From Gonocerus acuteangulatus (lineage: Eukaryota; Arthropoda; Insecta; Hemiptera; Coreidae), in the NCBI GenBank assembly GCA_946811695.1, contig OX328125.1, positions 99,726,643-99,790,642 of the forward strand: a stretch of 64,000 nucleotides of DNA. The letters are read 5' to 3'. Position 1 is the stretch's first letter. The number at the start of each line of letters is the position of its first letter. Below the pieces are notes generated by a model, which was not told where the DNA came from, searched no databases, and saw nothing but the letters and a program-made list of their open reading frames with translations. Positions 51,853 to 63,256 of this stretch are shown here, piece by piece. A program made the translations under genes and the position numbers.

Positions 51853-52834
51853 AAATTGATAAAATAAAACTGAATTAATTCGGTTTTCAACGACATCTCA
51901 ATTTTAAGAACTAACACTCAGCCTTATATACGATTTTTTTTTTTTTTTCAACTGATTCTTATCTTGATGATCGTTATTTATGTCACTCATGTCTAACTAT
52001 CACCAGAATTCAAAATAGACCTGTGAGCTTACAAATTATGTCCAAAACAAACACAAATTCTTTTATGTTTGCCTTAAATTAGTGTTAAAAATGGCAGGAA
52101 TGGCTCCAAGGATGGTACATCACTCTTCTCTCAGAGTTACCGTCTAGATAAATTGTTTAGTGGGGCTCAACTTGGAGAAAAGGAGAATCGGGTACTGACC
52201 ACACTATCTGTCTAGTGTTCTTTAAGGTTCAGAATCATACCTATTACAGTATCTACTGCAGCTGTTACAAAAACTAGGTTTTAATGTCACACTAAACTAC
52301 AGTTGCTCAGAGAGGAATTACGGGCCCCTGTCCTAATAACTTAAAGGACCCCTAATCCCCCCTTCCTTAACATTACCAAAAACCATAATTAGAGTTATTT
52401 AAAACTGACATTACATTAAATATATTTGTAATTAACCAGAGTGGAAAATGTTAGGTATATAACTTGGTTATTTCAAATAACAATACGAGTAGAACAAATG
52501 ACGTCGGGCCCCCTTGAGATCACAGGCCCCCAACCAATTTTCCTTCTCCCCCCCCCACCCTCTCGGAGGCTCTGCTGATTTAATTGGATTCAAGTTACTC
52601 CATTTCATTTATTTGTATTCATTATTCAATTTCAATGTATATTGACAGTTCAATTCAAGATGACTTATCATGTGTAAATGTGAGACATCATTGATTTCTT
52701 TTATTGAAGGTCTTAATAATCAATCTGATGTTTCACAAAATGAAAAGATCCATTTCAGCGTATCTAAAATACCAAATATGTTGTCAATGATCAATTAATA
52801 ATTTAATCGTTTTTATTTCAGAAAAAAAACAAAA
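51853..52834. other. Intergenic/upstream region of the 74-residue protein gene
   Basis: No coding frame or repeat recognised. A pyrimidine tract and TTTATTTCAG at 52812-52821 form a good splice acceptor just before the start codon. Confidence 0.5.
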
Positions 52835-53059
52835 ATGAGTGAGCAGCGAAGAGCCCATGAGTATGTTGAAAACAAAGCCCAGGAAATAAACCCCAAGGAT
52901 GTGAACAATCAGCGCCATTTGGCAAAAGAGATAGACGTTACCCGGGGTGGCTTTAAGGAAGGCGGTATAGCGGCTAAAGCGCAGGCATATCAAGGAGACA
53001 TGAAAGGAGACAGCACTTTGGCAAACATTCAGGCTAGGGGAATGGGCCCAAAGCCATAA
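52835..53059 (+). CDS. Uncharacterised 74-residue hydrophilic protein
   Basis: A single coding exon, preceded by TTTATTTCAG (acceptor at 52820-52821) and 13 untranslated bases, so an upstream non-coding exon is likely. It is strongly charged with no signal peptide or membrane segment. The N-terminal half (MSEQRRAHEYVENKAQEINP) is predicted helical. The C-terminal half is Gly/Ala-rich (GGFKEGGIAAKAQAYQGDM) and ends ARGMGPKP. The GGIAAKAQ stretch recalls motifs of seed-maturation/LEA-like proteins, but that is a weak likeness and I assign no function. Balanced GC within an AT-rich desert supports real coding. Transcript evidence would be needed to exclude a processed copy, although the intact frame and acceptor argue against one. 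Confidence 0.72.
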   Translation: MSEQRRAHEYVENKAQEINPKDVNNQRHLAKEIDVTRGGFKEGGIAAKAQAYQGDMKGDSTLANIQARGMGPKP

Positions 53060-53769
53060 ATATCTTAATTTCTCAAATAATTTTAATGTTTTCTTGTTTC
53101 AAATAATTTTATCTATGTTTTATGAACATTTTTTCTATTATAACTTAATTTTTTCTTTATATTTGAAAAAGATATTCCTAATCTCCACTGTTTAAATTAC
53201 CACGTTGTACTTGTTATATTTCGACGTGTAATAATTTTGTAACTTAATCACCTCTAAATTAATTTGGTGATTTCATTTGTTCAAAAGCTTTTATATACAT
53301 TTTTTTTTCTAATACATTTTCTGTTAATTTTTAAAGATGTATCTTTAATTATGAAAAATTATTACTATATGTTTTGTTTGTACAATTCTATAATTACAAA
53401 TGTAATACTTTAACTGTTGTAGTTTTTTTTAATACTATATATTTACATTTTTTACCCTTCCTAATCCATACCAATCCCCTCTCTGAGAGCCTGCCCAAGA
53501 CTCTACACACAAAACTCACTGGTAGGCTTATGAATGCTTGTTTTTAGAAAGGTTTCTTTAGCACAGTCTTTTGACCTGGACCTAACAAGAAGCTCTGGAA
53601 ACCATTAAAAGAATTTCTGTCATCCAACTCTTGTTTGTACCAGTGTTAAATTTAATTTGGTAGTTCTAATCATTTTACAACATTTATCAAGGTCAATTAT
53701 AACGCAGGCACACAAAATAAAAAAAAGTTGTCTTTTCCAAAGACGTTGTACATATATTCTTATGTTTTT
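53060..53769. other. 3' UTR and intergenic, no gene seen
   Basis: AT-rich downstream sequence. No exact AATAAA lies close to the stop; one occurs near 53717 (AAAATAAAAAAAAG). Nothing else recognised. Confidence 0.45.
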
Positions 53770-54177
53770 CGACATGCTGAATCCGGAGACCGTTTCACCA
53801 CAGCATGTCAGCTTTAAGGGTATTTGAAGTCAAATTTCGTATGAAGTCATTAAAGAAGAAATAACTAGAGCTTCCATGGTTTTGAGGGTCAAAAGGGCGC
53901 AATATCAAAAACATTTCAAGGACAAATATGTCTATTTTGCAAAAAATGTTGACTGCAGATTCGTTTTTTGTAAAATAAACACATTTGTCCTTGAAATGAA
54001 CTTGATTTTGTGCCAATGGGGTGAAACGGACCTTGGATTCGAATTCAGCAACCCTCAAAACCATGGAAGCTCTAGTTACTTTTTCTTAAACGACTTCATA
54101 CGTAATTTGACCTTCAAATGCCTTTAAACCTGACATGCTGGGGTGAAACGGACTCCGGATTCCGATTCAGTGTGTCG
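53770..54177. mobile_element. Foldback element, ~408 bp
   Basis: CGACATGCTGAATCCGGAG at the left and CTCCGGATTCCGATTCAG with GTGTCG at the right. Inner arms GCTTCCATGGTTTTGAGGGT and ACCCTCAAAACCATGGAAGC are perfect complements. Frames on both strands with similar peptides are symmetry artefacts. Confidence 0.85.
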
Positions 54178-55170
54178 AATTACTTAAGAATGTATGCACT
54201 TATGGTGTCTTTGGAAAATACAACTTTTTTTATTTTGTGTGCCTGTGTAATTGAAGGGCGTGTAGCAATAAGGAGGCAGCTCCTTTTTCATATGTTTGGC
54301 AAGTTAAAAAACAAAAACGTTTTAAAATTTAGTTTCGTGATATTTTTTTTTCATTTTCTTGTTCTTTCATAGCATAGCTCTCTACTTATGAAAGTATGTT
54401 GATAAGGACCCCATCCTACCTTTTTTTAGAATGGTGTGGTTTGAGATTTAATGATTTGGAGCTGCTGCAATCGAGCTAGAAATTATGGAATTGGTGACGA
54501 GACCTACTTCCTTATTTACTAGGAGATAGAGATAATTTTTAAATCCATAATGTTCTTAACTCAAAATGCCCAAAAATGGAGCTGCAGGCCCGCAAAAAAA
54601 CAAAAGTTCATCATTCTTCATGAGTGACAAAACTTTCATTTTTTTCCAAAATAAATCTTGGACTGCTTGTTTAAAAAGAATTGATTTCAGAAGTACACAA
54701 TGTAAACATAGTTCAAGTAAAATTTATATACTAATTACATTTACAATGGAATGATCCAAGTAGTTTTTCTGCTCTTGTGGAGGTCCCGTGTGTCCAGGTG
54801 TCATGAAACCTCATGAACAAGATAACCACGAAAATGAATACAACATAATTAATAATTTTCTGCACTTAAAAACAAACAATGGGGTAATTTGTGAACAAAG
54901 CTAAATATAAAATAAATACATGAAAGAAGTAAACAAAAAGAGCTTTTAATTGAGAACATAATTTTAGAAGAAAAAAACTTTTTTCATTATTTTTGAATAA
55001 AACAAAACAATTTAAATGCTTTGGTAAGATAGAAAATAATAGTGAGGCTGATTTAAAAAAAGTTGAAACTAATTTTTTAGTATTACATATTTTATATCAA
55101 TTCACATTTAGGTTAACAACATTGCAAATAGTGAGAAACATTCATACATTGTTTTTTTCAATCTGATTAT
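54178..55170. other. Intergenic, no gene seen
   Basis: AT-rich, with only short frames lacking motifs. Nothing recognised. Confidence 0.5.
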
Positions 55171-55357
55171 TTAAATTTTAACGTACATTATAATTAACTC
55201 AGAATTTTAGGATGCGTTATCTAAAGGTAACCACCCATTTCTAGCCAGGATAGGGCTGATGCCTTTTCATTTTTTCCAAAGAAAAGCCACCACCCCAGGT
55301 GAGAATCGAACCCACGACCCTTGGTACACAGTGTTAAGTGCTCACGGCCACCGGCCT
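55171..55357 (-). mobile_element. SINE family A
   Basis: Minus-strand tail, body and most of the head: complement images TTAAATTTTAACGTACATTA, CAGGATAGGGCTGATGCC, the B-box image GAATCGAACCC and GGCCACCGGCC at the right end. Confidence 0.85.
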
Positions 55358-55798
55358 TCCTTTTTTATTTCATTGACAACAATCGTGATATAGGTATATA
55401 GTTTTTAGATTATAACTACTTGATATTCTTGTTTTTGTTCTGCTCCTCGACATGTAGGTCACTAGTGCTGGGCTTTCTATAGATTGACACCATTCCTTAA
55501 TAGTGGAGCTGGGGGTTCATAGAAGAATTGTGATCAGCCAGCTGACTTGTTGATTAGTAGGTAAAAGCGATTCCTACTCACTTCCACTTGCCTCGTTTCT
55601 GAAACTAGTCACTAATCACATTACTGTTTTCAGGTAGGCACAAATGCTTTAGTAACGTCGAGTATAAACCTCTCCTCAAAGGCAAGAATCATTTCATTTC
55701 TTTTTTTTGTTGAAAGGAGTGTTTACTGGGATGCCACTAGATAAATTGAGCCTGCTTTCAGGAAAACTGGAAGGCCAAGATACCACAGTTCAGTTCTT

Positions 55799-55803
<5 letters not shown>

Positions 55804-55853
<50 letters not shown>
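55804..55853. repeat. (AT)n microsatellite
   Basis: About 50 bp of AT followed by a short (AC)n. Confidence 0.95.
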
Positions 55854-55855
<2 letters not shown>

Positions 55856-55939
55856 AATATATACACACACACACGAAAAGATTTTAAAAAAACAGTAAAA
55901 CATTCTACCTAGCTAGAAAAACATTATGCTGTTGCTAGA

Positions 55940-56800
55940 GCTTAGCTATGTAAAATGTTTTTCTGTTTTTTGAATCTTTTTTGTATATATATATATATAT
56001 ATAAATATTTTTTTTAATTATTATTATTATGGTAGGAGGAAAATCCATCATGGACACCTGGCGAGGAGAAAACCAGGTAGTGTCGGACTCCAACCGACTA
56101 AAAACCTCCCCCCCTTGTTCTTCGCAATCATGATGGAAACCGGTAACGCATATCTTCATCATGATAGCTGTCTAATTAACCTTCATTGTTTATTTCCTTC
56201 TCCTTCGTCTCTACAATAGTCCTGACCGCATTGTAGGAACAGTTCCATGCTTCCTCTGAAGTTAGGTCTCTTATCATATTTACAACATCAAAAGTCTTGT
56301 TGGTAGCCATACTGTAGTCATGCCTGATGCTTTTCCACCTCGGGCATATAAAAAGCACGTGCTCGCACATCATCTAATTCTCCACAGTAGATGCTTACTT
56401 GCTACTACTGTTTTCAGTAGGCACTACTTGCTCTTTTCCGATCATGTAAATACTTTCTAAAGCATCCGTGCCCCAATAACGCTTGAGTGAGGAAATAGTC
56501 AAGCTCTCCGGATGGCCTTTCGATCCAGGTTTTTATATCTGGTATTAACCTGTATGTCCACCTTCCTTTGGTCCCACTTGCCCATCTTTCTTGCCAGCTA
56601 GCTATGAGATCGTCTCGTGCACATTGTCTTTGAGTCCCGTTATATATTTTGGCCCTCTTCTTAATCAAAAGATCTATAGGCGGGTCGCCCGTTATGACTC
56701 CTACTGCTTCTGTCGATACTGTCCTGTACGCGCTTGCTATTCTCAAGCAGGCCAGTCTCTGCAAACTAGCCAGTTTCCTGCTGAGGCCTCTGCTTTCGGT
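55940..56800 (-). pseudogene. R1-like non-LTR retrotransposon, C-terminal region
   Basis: On the minus strand from about 56790: LQRLACLRIASAYRTVST, AVGVITGDPPIDLLI, then DYFLTQALLGHGCFRKYLH. A stop-containing stretch follows near 56400, then in a shifted frame CEHVLFICPRW and NMIRDLTSEEAWN. G-x-P-P-i-d-L, tQ.LtGHG-F..YL and aEHvLF.CPRW are the hallmark order after the reverse transcriptase of R1/LOA-type elements, with the zinc-knuckle Cys/His at the end. A near-duplicate of the Ser/Ala junction plus stops at 56380-56415 breaks the frame. Reverse transcriptase itself is absent; the 5' side runs into an (AT)n tract. Confidence 0.82.
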
Positions 56801-56802
56801 TA

Positions 56803-56804
<2 letters not shown>

Positions 56805-56868
<64 letters not shown>
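56805..56868. repeat. (TA)n microsatellite
   Basis: About 64 bp of TA bordering the truncated LINE on its 5' side. Confidence 0.95.
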
Positions 56869-56873
<5 letters not shown>

Positions 56874-56899
56874 TAGTATTAACTCTGTCCTGCTTGTTT

Positions 56900-56945
56900 T
56901 TACAGAATTTTAAGCCGAAACGTCGGCTTATAATAAAACTCATTT
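56900..56945 (+). other. Second GCCGAAACGTCGGC motif (Penelope-type remnant)
   Basis: AAGCCGAAACGTCGGCTTATAA repeats the 3' part of the hammerhead-like motif seen at 29604, but the CTGANGA box and stem II are not recognisable. Probably a decayed terminal repeat of the same kind of element. Confidence 0.4.
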
Positions 56946-57263
56946 TCATATAAAAAATGTAGTTTTATTAAGATACCATGACCAAGTCCTGACAATTTCT
57001 ACCTCCGCATCACCAACGGTCAACGGTCTACTCTCAACAGAAAATCTTTTATATCCCCACTTACTATGGACCAAGAAAAAATATTGAAACTATATTAGAA
57101 TTGTGGGATTTTTCTTTTTTTCATTTTTCATTTAACCAAACTGAGCCACTCCTCTCCGGCCGGGCAAAGCTATGTCTATCTAGGCAATCTATAAAAACGA
57201 ATCTTTTATTTTTGAATAGCTATTTATTTCTACAACACACTGAACAATATTTTTATAACATTT

Positions 57264-60200
57264 TTATTTTGACTTTCTTTTCATAATAATCATCTTTTTA
57301 TCGACAAGTACTTCGATGGCTAGGAGTATGACACTGCCTAAAGCACCAAACAGGAATACAGCATAGGCGAGTGCAAGAGGTTCCATACCCAGGGTCAGGG
57401 CATCCTGTCTCCAGTGGCATTCAGGTTTCTTCTCGAGCCAGTGCTGGAGCTGGCGGTGCAAGACTCCTCTCTCTCGCATCAGTGTAAACCTGTTAAAAGA
57501 GAATAAAGTTAATTTATTTGCTATTTGCTCTATTAAACAGATATCTTAATGTGAAATGAAGCACTTGGAACACGCAGGACCTGTTATCTGTCATTGTTCC
57601 AAGGATTGTGGTTTATTTTTAACAGGAAACAGGTGGTAGCCTACATACGCACATGTCTAACTCTAATCATCCCTGTATAGAGAGAAGTGTGTAAAATATA
57701 AATTATATGAATTTATTTTTAGACATCAACCTTCTCTATTATTTAAACAAATTTAAACTAAAAGTAGACAATTTTCTCTTACAAACAATCTACTGGAAAG
57801 AAGAAAGGAGCTATATTAAGAAAATAATTCCACCAATTTGGCTTCATAAACCAATATTATATTACTCACCGATCAATAAGAGCTGCAGAGGTTTCTAAAA
57901 GGGTTAGAAACCAAAACCTACAGACCCAGAGGTGCTGACAAGAAATAAATAGCCAATAGGCAACAAAGCAATAGGCTGATCAAATTTATGTTTATTTATT
58001 TGAAATTTAAAGTCCACTTTTACATAATATAGGTTTTTGGGAAGAGTTATCTATAAGTGGTGACCACCCTTTTCTAGCTACGACAGGGATCATGCCTTAT
58101 ATTTTTTTTTTTAAAGTTAAAGCCACTAGCCCTCTTGGGAATCCGACCCACCTCAAATGTATATGTTTATTTATTTATGTCTTCCTAATATGCCGTTTGT
58201 AGAAAAGCTTTTTCTTGGTTTGCGGCTCCTAAATGTAAAGAAACCACCCTATATTGTTAACACTAAATCATCCAAGACATGCTGGATGCTCTGCTTGGCT
58301 GTTAGGTCTGCTGTCCTTTATGGATGGAAAACGGGAACTGGGAGCATAAATACGAACTGCCAGGCTGCCCTATAGAATCACATGGCCACTATGGCCTGAT
58401 GAACCGTAGAGTCGGCTGAATTACTTTGGCCTATAGATCTTCTGAGCTGCAGGTCTTGGTTAAATTTAGGGGTTATTCGACAGTTTAGTCTGATGAACTA
58501 TGCCTCCTTAACTACAGCCTCTGTTGAACTATGAATAGAGTCTTGAAAATTGAATTTTCTGGCGTATGGACTGATGTTCTTTTTTACTGTAATCTCATTA
58601 TGTGAAATCATAAAAACGTCTTTATTTATCACAATTAATGAATGTGCTATATTATTTGTGCAAATGTTAATAAAGGCTTTATTATAATAAAACAAATAAA
58701 ATAATAATAATATGGACTGAAGACCAATAAGATCTGTTGAACGATAGGGTCTATTAGACTATAGGATCTTCTGATCAGTAGGATTTGCTGGGCATTATAG
58801 TTTATTCTTTTATAGATTCTGCTGAACTATAAAGCCTCCTGAAATAAATGCTGTATTGAGCTCCAGTGTCTTGGGATTAGCCCGTCTATAGACTATGATC
58901 CTTTGTTTAACTATTGTCTGGTTTGTTGGACTAAACGATATGGTCTTATGAACTATATGGCCTTGATTTACAGATGGGGATCAGGTCAACTACAGAGTCT
59001 CCTTAACTGTTGGTTTTGTAGAACTATATGGCGCTTCGACCTGTGGGGTTTTCTAAACTATAAGGTCCGCCGGAGTTTGGAGCCTGTCGTACTGCTTAGT
59101 CTCCACGACAGTAGCGTTAGAACAAATACATGGTGTGTCTAACTGTGGGGCTTTCTGAACTGTGTACCTGCTGAACCTCAGAGTCTTTCGTAGCCCAGAG
59201 TCCCGACAAGTTTGGGGTTTGTAGAACTGTATGGTGCGTCGAACTGTGGTGACTTCTGAACTAAAGGATCTGCCGGAATGGAGCGCATTTCGAATATGAG
59301 AGTGCCATTTTCAATTATCGAACGCCGGAGTGAAAAGTGCATAAAATATAACACAATACTTACGCTCTGTTGAACAACTCTTTGTATGGCGAATTCTTCT
59401 GAGCAACCGCGCCGACATGGAATGGATTGTACTTTACGACTTCAGATACCGAGCATACTTCAGCGTCAGTCATCTGCCGAAGTATTTCGGTGTAGATTGC
59501 TTCATCTTCAGTATACAGTGCAAACTTCCCTTTCTTTATCTCAAATACGCCTTCGGCAGCGCTGAAGTATACTTTCTTAGGTTTAGCTTTGGATATTTTT
59601 TCTCTAACACGATTAGTCATGGTGTCGTTTTGTCTCTGTAAAATATAAAATTAGTAAAGTATTAGTAGTTGGATGGGTGAAACTACATTTTTTCTAACTT
59701 GTAGTTAGTACTTCACTTATGTTTTAGTCAAATACTTTCAGGAAAAGTTCAATTGTCGTTACTAACTACTAATTACATGAATATTGTTAGGTTTTGACTG
59801 CAAGATACATTTTGAATTTCGTTCCGTTTAAACCTCTCTGCATTAAGAAGTGGACCGAAAGTGAACAGGATGTTAGGGGGAAGCGAGTAATAAGTGCCCC
59901 GGAAATGAACAGGAAGTAAGCGCGCTACTTTGAGGGCGCACCCTACTTTTATATCCTTTCCAAAAATTAAGTACAATAGTTTACTACATGTTTAACTGTT
60001 GTTCTACTTACCAGCAAACACATATTTTTGCCAACTAATAGTTAATATTTAAAAAGTTTAATTACTAACTACAAGCTATAAAAAAGTATTAGTTCTCGAA
60101 TAACTACTAATTACTGTAGTGGGAGAGATATAACTTGTAACACGGAGAAAGCGTAGAGTGGGCACGACGTTGCGAGTCCTACAACCCTCCCAGCCTCCGC

Positions 60201-61849
60201 TCAGAGATGGGCATAATTTTATTTATAAATAAAAATACGAATTTATTCGTACTTCATATATTTGTGAATACGAATATAAATAAATTCGTACTTCATATAT
60301 TTGTGAATACGAATATAAATAAATTCGTATTAATAAGTGTGAATTCGAATTTATTTTTATTCACATATATTAAATATAAAAATACAAATTATAAATTAAG
60401 CAATATCACTGGAATTGTATAAAATAAATTAAAAATAATTTAATTTTAATTATAAAGAAAATATGTTATTAATGAAATATTATATAGAGTGAATCTTATT
60501 TAGAATGATGTCATTAAGGGATATATAATTTATTATTGATTTGAATGATTTTTTTTTATGTGCAAACATTAATTTAATAAAATTTATTTAAAAGAGATTT
60601 TTGTTTCAAATAAATGTATATCAACTTGCTTATAAGGCTTAATTTATTTTAGAAGGATTTTCTTGTATTTTAGGTTATGTAGAAATGTAGTAATAATCCT
60701 ACGATAAATGCGTGTCTAATTTGGTTGGTACACTTTTTCTTTTCATTACCCTAGTCTTTTGTTTAACCAATTCGGCATTATAGTGTTAATTTATAAACAA
60801 AGATTGTATTTCCATTCCAGATTTGTAAATATCTTAGGTGTTAGGTTTAAGATTATTGATATTATTGTTACTAGATTATATCAATTAACACTAGTAAACT
60901 AATACAATTATATAGTAACCCCCTCCCCATGCTAAAAGATCCTAATCTTGTAAGCATTAAAATAAATAAAAAAAAAAAAATATAAAAATACAAATAAAAT
61001 TTTATTCGCACATTTTTCTGCGAATACAAATAAATTCACAGAAAAAATTGTAAATAATCACAAAAAATGTGAATATTTACAAAAAATCATGTGATTACAA
61101 AAAAAATCACATTAAAATATACGAATAAAAATTTATTCACATTATAATTTGTGAATAAAAAATTATTCACAATAAAATTCGCAAATAAATCATGAATTTA
61201 TCCGTATTAAGATGATATTACGAAAGTTATTGAAGGCGAAAGAAGCAGAAAAATTTGCGAATAAAATTTTATTTGTATTTTTATATTTAATATATGTGAA
61301 TACAAATAAATTCGTATTCACACTTATGAGTACGAATTTATTTATATTCGTATTCACAAATATATGAAGTACGAGTACGAATTTATTTATATTCGTATTC
61401 ACAAATATATGAAGTACGAATAAATTCGTATTTTTATTAATAAATAAAATTATGCCCATCTCTGCCTCCGCTTTGCCTTGGCGCGTGACTAGGAGGAGGA
61501 GTGGCAACCCAGCAAGGGCCTCGTGGAGGCGCCTCCCTATCCGTCCACAGCCGAGTGACAAGTTATATCTCTCCCACTATAGTGTGTCGTTAAAGCAACA
61601 ACTCTATGTAGTTGTAACTCGGTCATTAACTCATGCATACCATCTCATTGTGCAGATATGGTATGTCAAGCATTCCTAGCTTAGTGTCACTTTTCAACAG
61701 CTGTTCTATATTCTGGATGGCATTGGGTGCAGGCAGCAACAAGCTGTTCAAGATGGCTGTGTTGTAGTAGACAGCTGTGAAGAAGCAGACTAGCAGTAGA
61801 AATATGTAAACGATTCGTGTTGAAATTCTCTCAGTTGAGTCTGGAATCC
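57264..61849 (-). CDS. Ionotropic receptor (IR), 3' three exons, partial
   Basis: Exons in transcript order: 61641-61849, 59364-59635, 57264-57489, 234 residues of the C-terminal part. GT-AG borders and phases agree. The first exon carries a hydrophobic helix (RIVYIFLLLVCFFTAVYYNT) equal to M3, then LNSLLLPAPNAIQNIEQLL, the start of the S2 ligand-binding lobe. The second gives the rest of S2 (ALYTEDEAIYTEI, VGAVAQKNSPYKELFNRA). The third gives the usual IR ending: GVLHRQLQHWLEKKPECHW, then M4 (ALAYAVFLFGALGSVILLAI) and a short basic tail. The pattern FNRxxxxLREsGlL..l...W is that of insect IRs, closest in my memory to the IR75 group; the subgroup is tentative. IRs are iGluR-derived ligand-gated cation channels of chemosensory neurons. 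M1, the pore loop and S1 were not found upstream in the window. Introns carry SINEs, a minisatellite and nested MITEs. Confidence 0.88.
57992..58153 (-). mobile_element. SINE family A, old copy
   Basis: Minus-strand tail and body are recognisable (GAGTTATCTATAAG, CCACCCTTTTCTAGCTA and GAATCCGACCC as B-box image) with many substitutions. In the last IR intron. Confidence 0.65.
58370..59290. repeat. Degenerate ~25-bp minisatellite in the IR intron
   Basis: Dozens of loose variants of a unit resembling CTGAACTATAGGGTCTG recur head to tail: CTGAACTATAAAGCCTC, GAACGATAGGGTCTA, GAACTATATGGCCTT, GAACTATATGGCGCT and others. The array is interrupted at about 58540-58715 by unrelated AT-rich sequence. 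Frames through it carry no domain. Confidence 0.7.
59660..60118. other. IR intron: possible diverged foldback
   Basis: TAACTACTAATTAC-type blocks occur at both ends (59759-59775 and 60100-60113), with GAAGTGGACCGAAAGTGAAC and GAACAGGAAGTAAG between them, which recalls the ACTTCCGG element. The symmetry is too decayed to define ends. Confidence 0.35.
60119..61577. mobile_element. Small TIR element (TA-flanked) interrupted by a hAT MITE
   Basis: GTGGGAGAGATATAACTTGT at the left and ACAAGTTATATCTCTCCCAC at the right are exact complements, each bordered by TA. Without the 1263-bp insertion and its duplicated octamer the element is about 190 bp. TA flanks fit Tc1/mariner-type MITEs. Confidence 0.75.
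60202..61464. mobile_element. 1263-bp hAT-type MITE with ATTCGTA repeats
   Basis: Perfect inverted ends CAGAGATGGGCATAATTTTA, flanked by the exact 8-bp duplication CCTCCGCT (60194-60201, 61465-61472). The interior is AT-rich with repeated TTCATATATTTGTGAATACG and AATATAAATAAATTCGTA blocks, inverted in the two halves. The ends resemble CAGAGTTGGGCAAAC of the element at 40350. Non-coding. Confidence 0.92.
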
Positions 61850-62108
61850 CTGCAACAAAGCTTTAATATATTACATAATAAATGTACTATTAAAGTATCT
61901 TATATCAGTAGTTAGTTATTAAAAAAATACAGTGTACATAAATAGCGAAATTTAAGGGGATCTTAAAATCATCACAATAATACTGGGAGAGCTATTAGGA
62001 TTCATAAAAACTCATTGCTTCTCCAAGTGTAACTTTTGAACATTGGATGTAGCAACTTGTTGATCAATCCAAAATTCTTATTGCACCTAAAAAGAAAAAG
62101 TGTATATC

Positions 62109-63256
62109 TCTATATATTTGTCAAATACCACTCACTGACTCACTCATCTATCAACGCCCAGCCCAAACCGCTCGACAGAAAATTTTGAAATTTTGCATGG
62201 ACACTCCCTATATAACGTAGGCGCTCGCTAAGAAAGGATTTTATGATATTCGTATTTTTAAGCATTTTTAGGGGGGTTTAAAGTTTGAGTTGGTTAGAGA
62301 AGGCAAGCCTAGGCAGCCTGCGTTGCTAGGACGATAAAGAACAGCTGTTACCTTACATTATCTATCTCATAGTTTTATTTCTAAATGAGGTTAATTTCAA
62401 CTATGATGGCAGACCTTGAATTACTAGAAATTAACTTTCCCTCATAGAGTTTTAATTGCGTTTCTTTTCTGCCAGTCCCCGTCAGATAGGCTTGCCATAT
62501 TTTTGGAGAATTAAACCGGGACACATTAATATGGGATGGGCATACCAGGGGGGGGGGATAAAAACAGTACAAATTATAAGCAAAATGGTTGGCGAGTTTT
62601 AAGCCTAGCAACTAACGGGAAGGGGGAATCCTAAACTGTTAGTCTACCCAAACCTTAAAAATAAGAACGGAACTTTTTTTGCTACTTTCTTAAAACAATC
62701 TCTCAGCCAAATAGTAGTGTCTGGCAGCTAGCAGCGCTGTGCAGGTAGTTCCAGCGTTTTACAGTTATATTACTTCTCATTTCTTTGACACTGGGAGCAG
62801 TAGTAAAAATGTTAATTGTAGAAAAGTAACAGATTTAAAAAATATTCTTATAAACATGAATTCATTACTTTTTACATCTTACAGCCTTTTCCGGGACATT
62901 GATAAAACTGGGCGGGACACCGAAACAATTGCAAAATACCGAAACAGTCCCGGTCAAACCGTGATGTATGGCATATCCTTAGGTTTTCCAGGCGAGGTAA
63001 TAATATCCGGAACCCTCGCACAGCCTCCTCGCCTATAACCTTGGTAATACTCGTAAATATATTGGGTGTTACCATATGACTTCTTGGAAACATAAACTTT
63101 TAAATTTTAACGCCCATTGAATAAAATATAGTATGACGGGAACCGTGCTGTAATAAACTGCACAGAATTGTACAGTAACGTAATTTTAATGAAACATTAT
63201 TTAACGCAATAAAATAACTACTTATCTGCCGTGACGAAGCACGGGTATTCAGCTAG
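62109..63256 (+). mobile_element. Helitron-like element, ~1.15 kb
   Basis: Starts TCTATATATTTGTCAAATAC. The 3' end has a hairpin CCGTG-ACGAAG-CACGG followed nine bases later by CTAG, the Helitron 3' structure. It is immediately followed by TC and a second copy of the same 5' sequence. No Rep/helicase frame, so it is non-autonomous. Confidence 0.8.

Noticed and set aside
55707..55898. Frames with Tyr-Ile repeats here and at 33239, 49268 and 56591
   Set aside because: These are translations of (AT)n microsatellites.
60207..61561. Open frames with repeated FVNTNINKFVL-type peptides
   Set aside because: They are translations of AT-rich internal repeats of a non-coding hAT MITE, mirrored on both strands.
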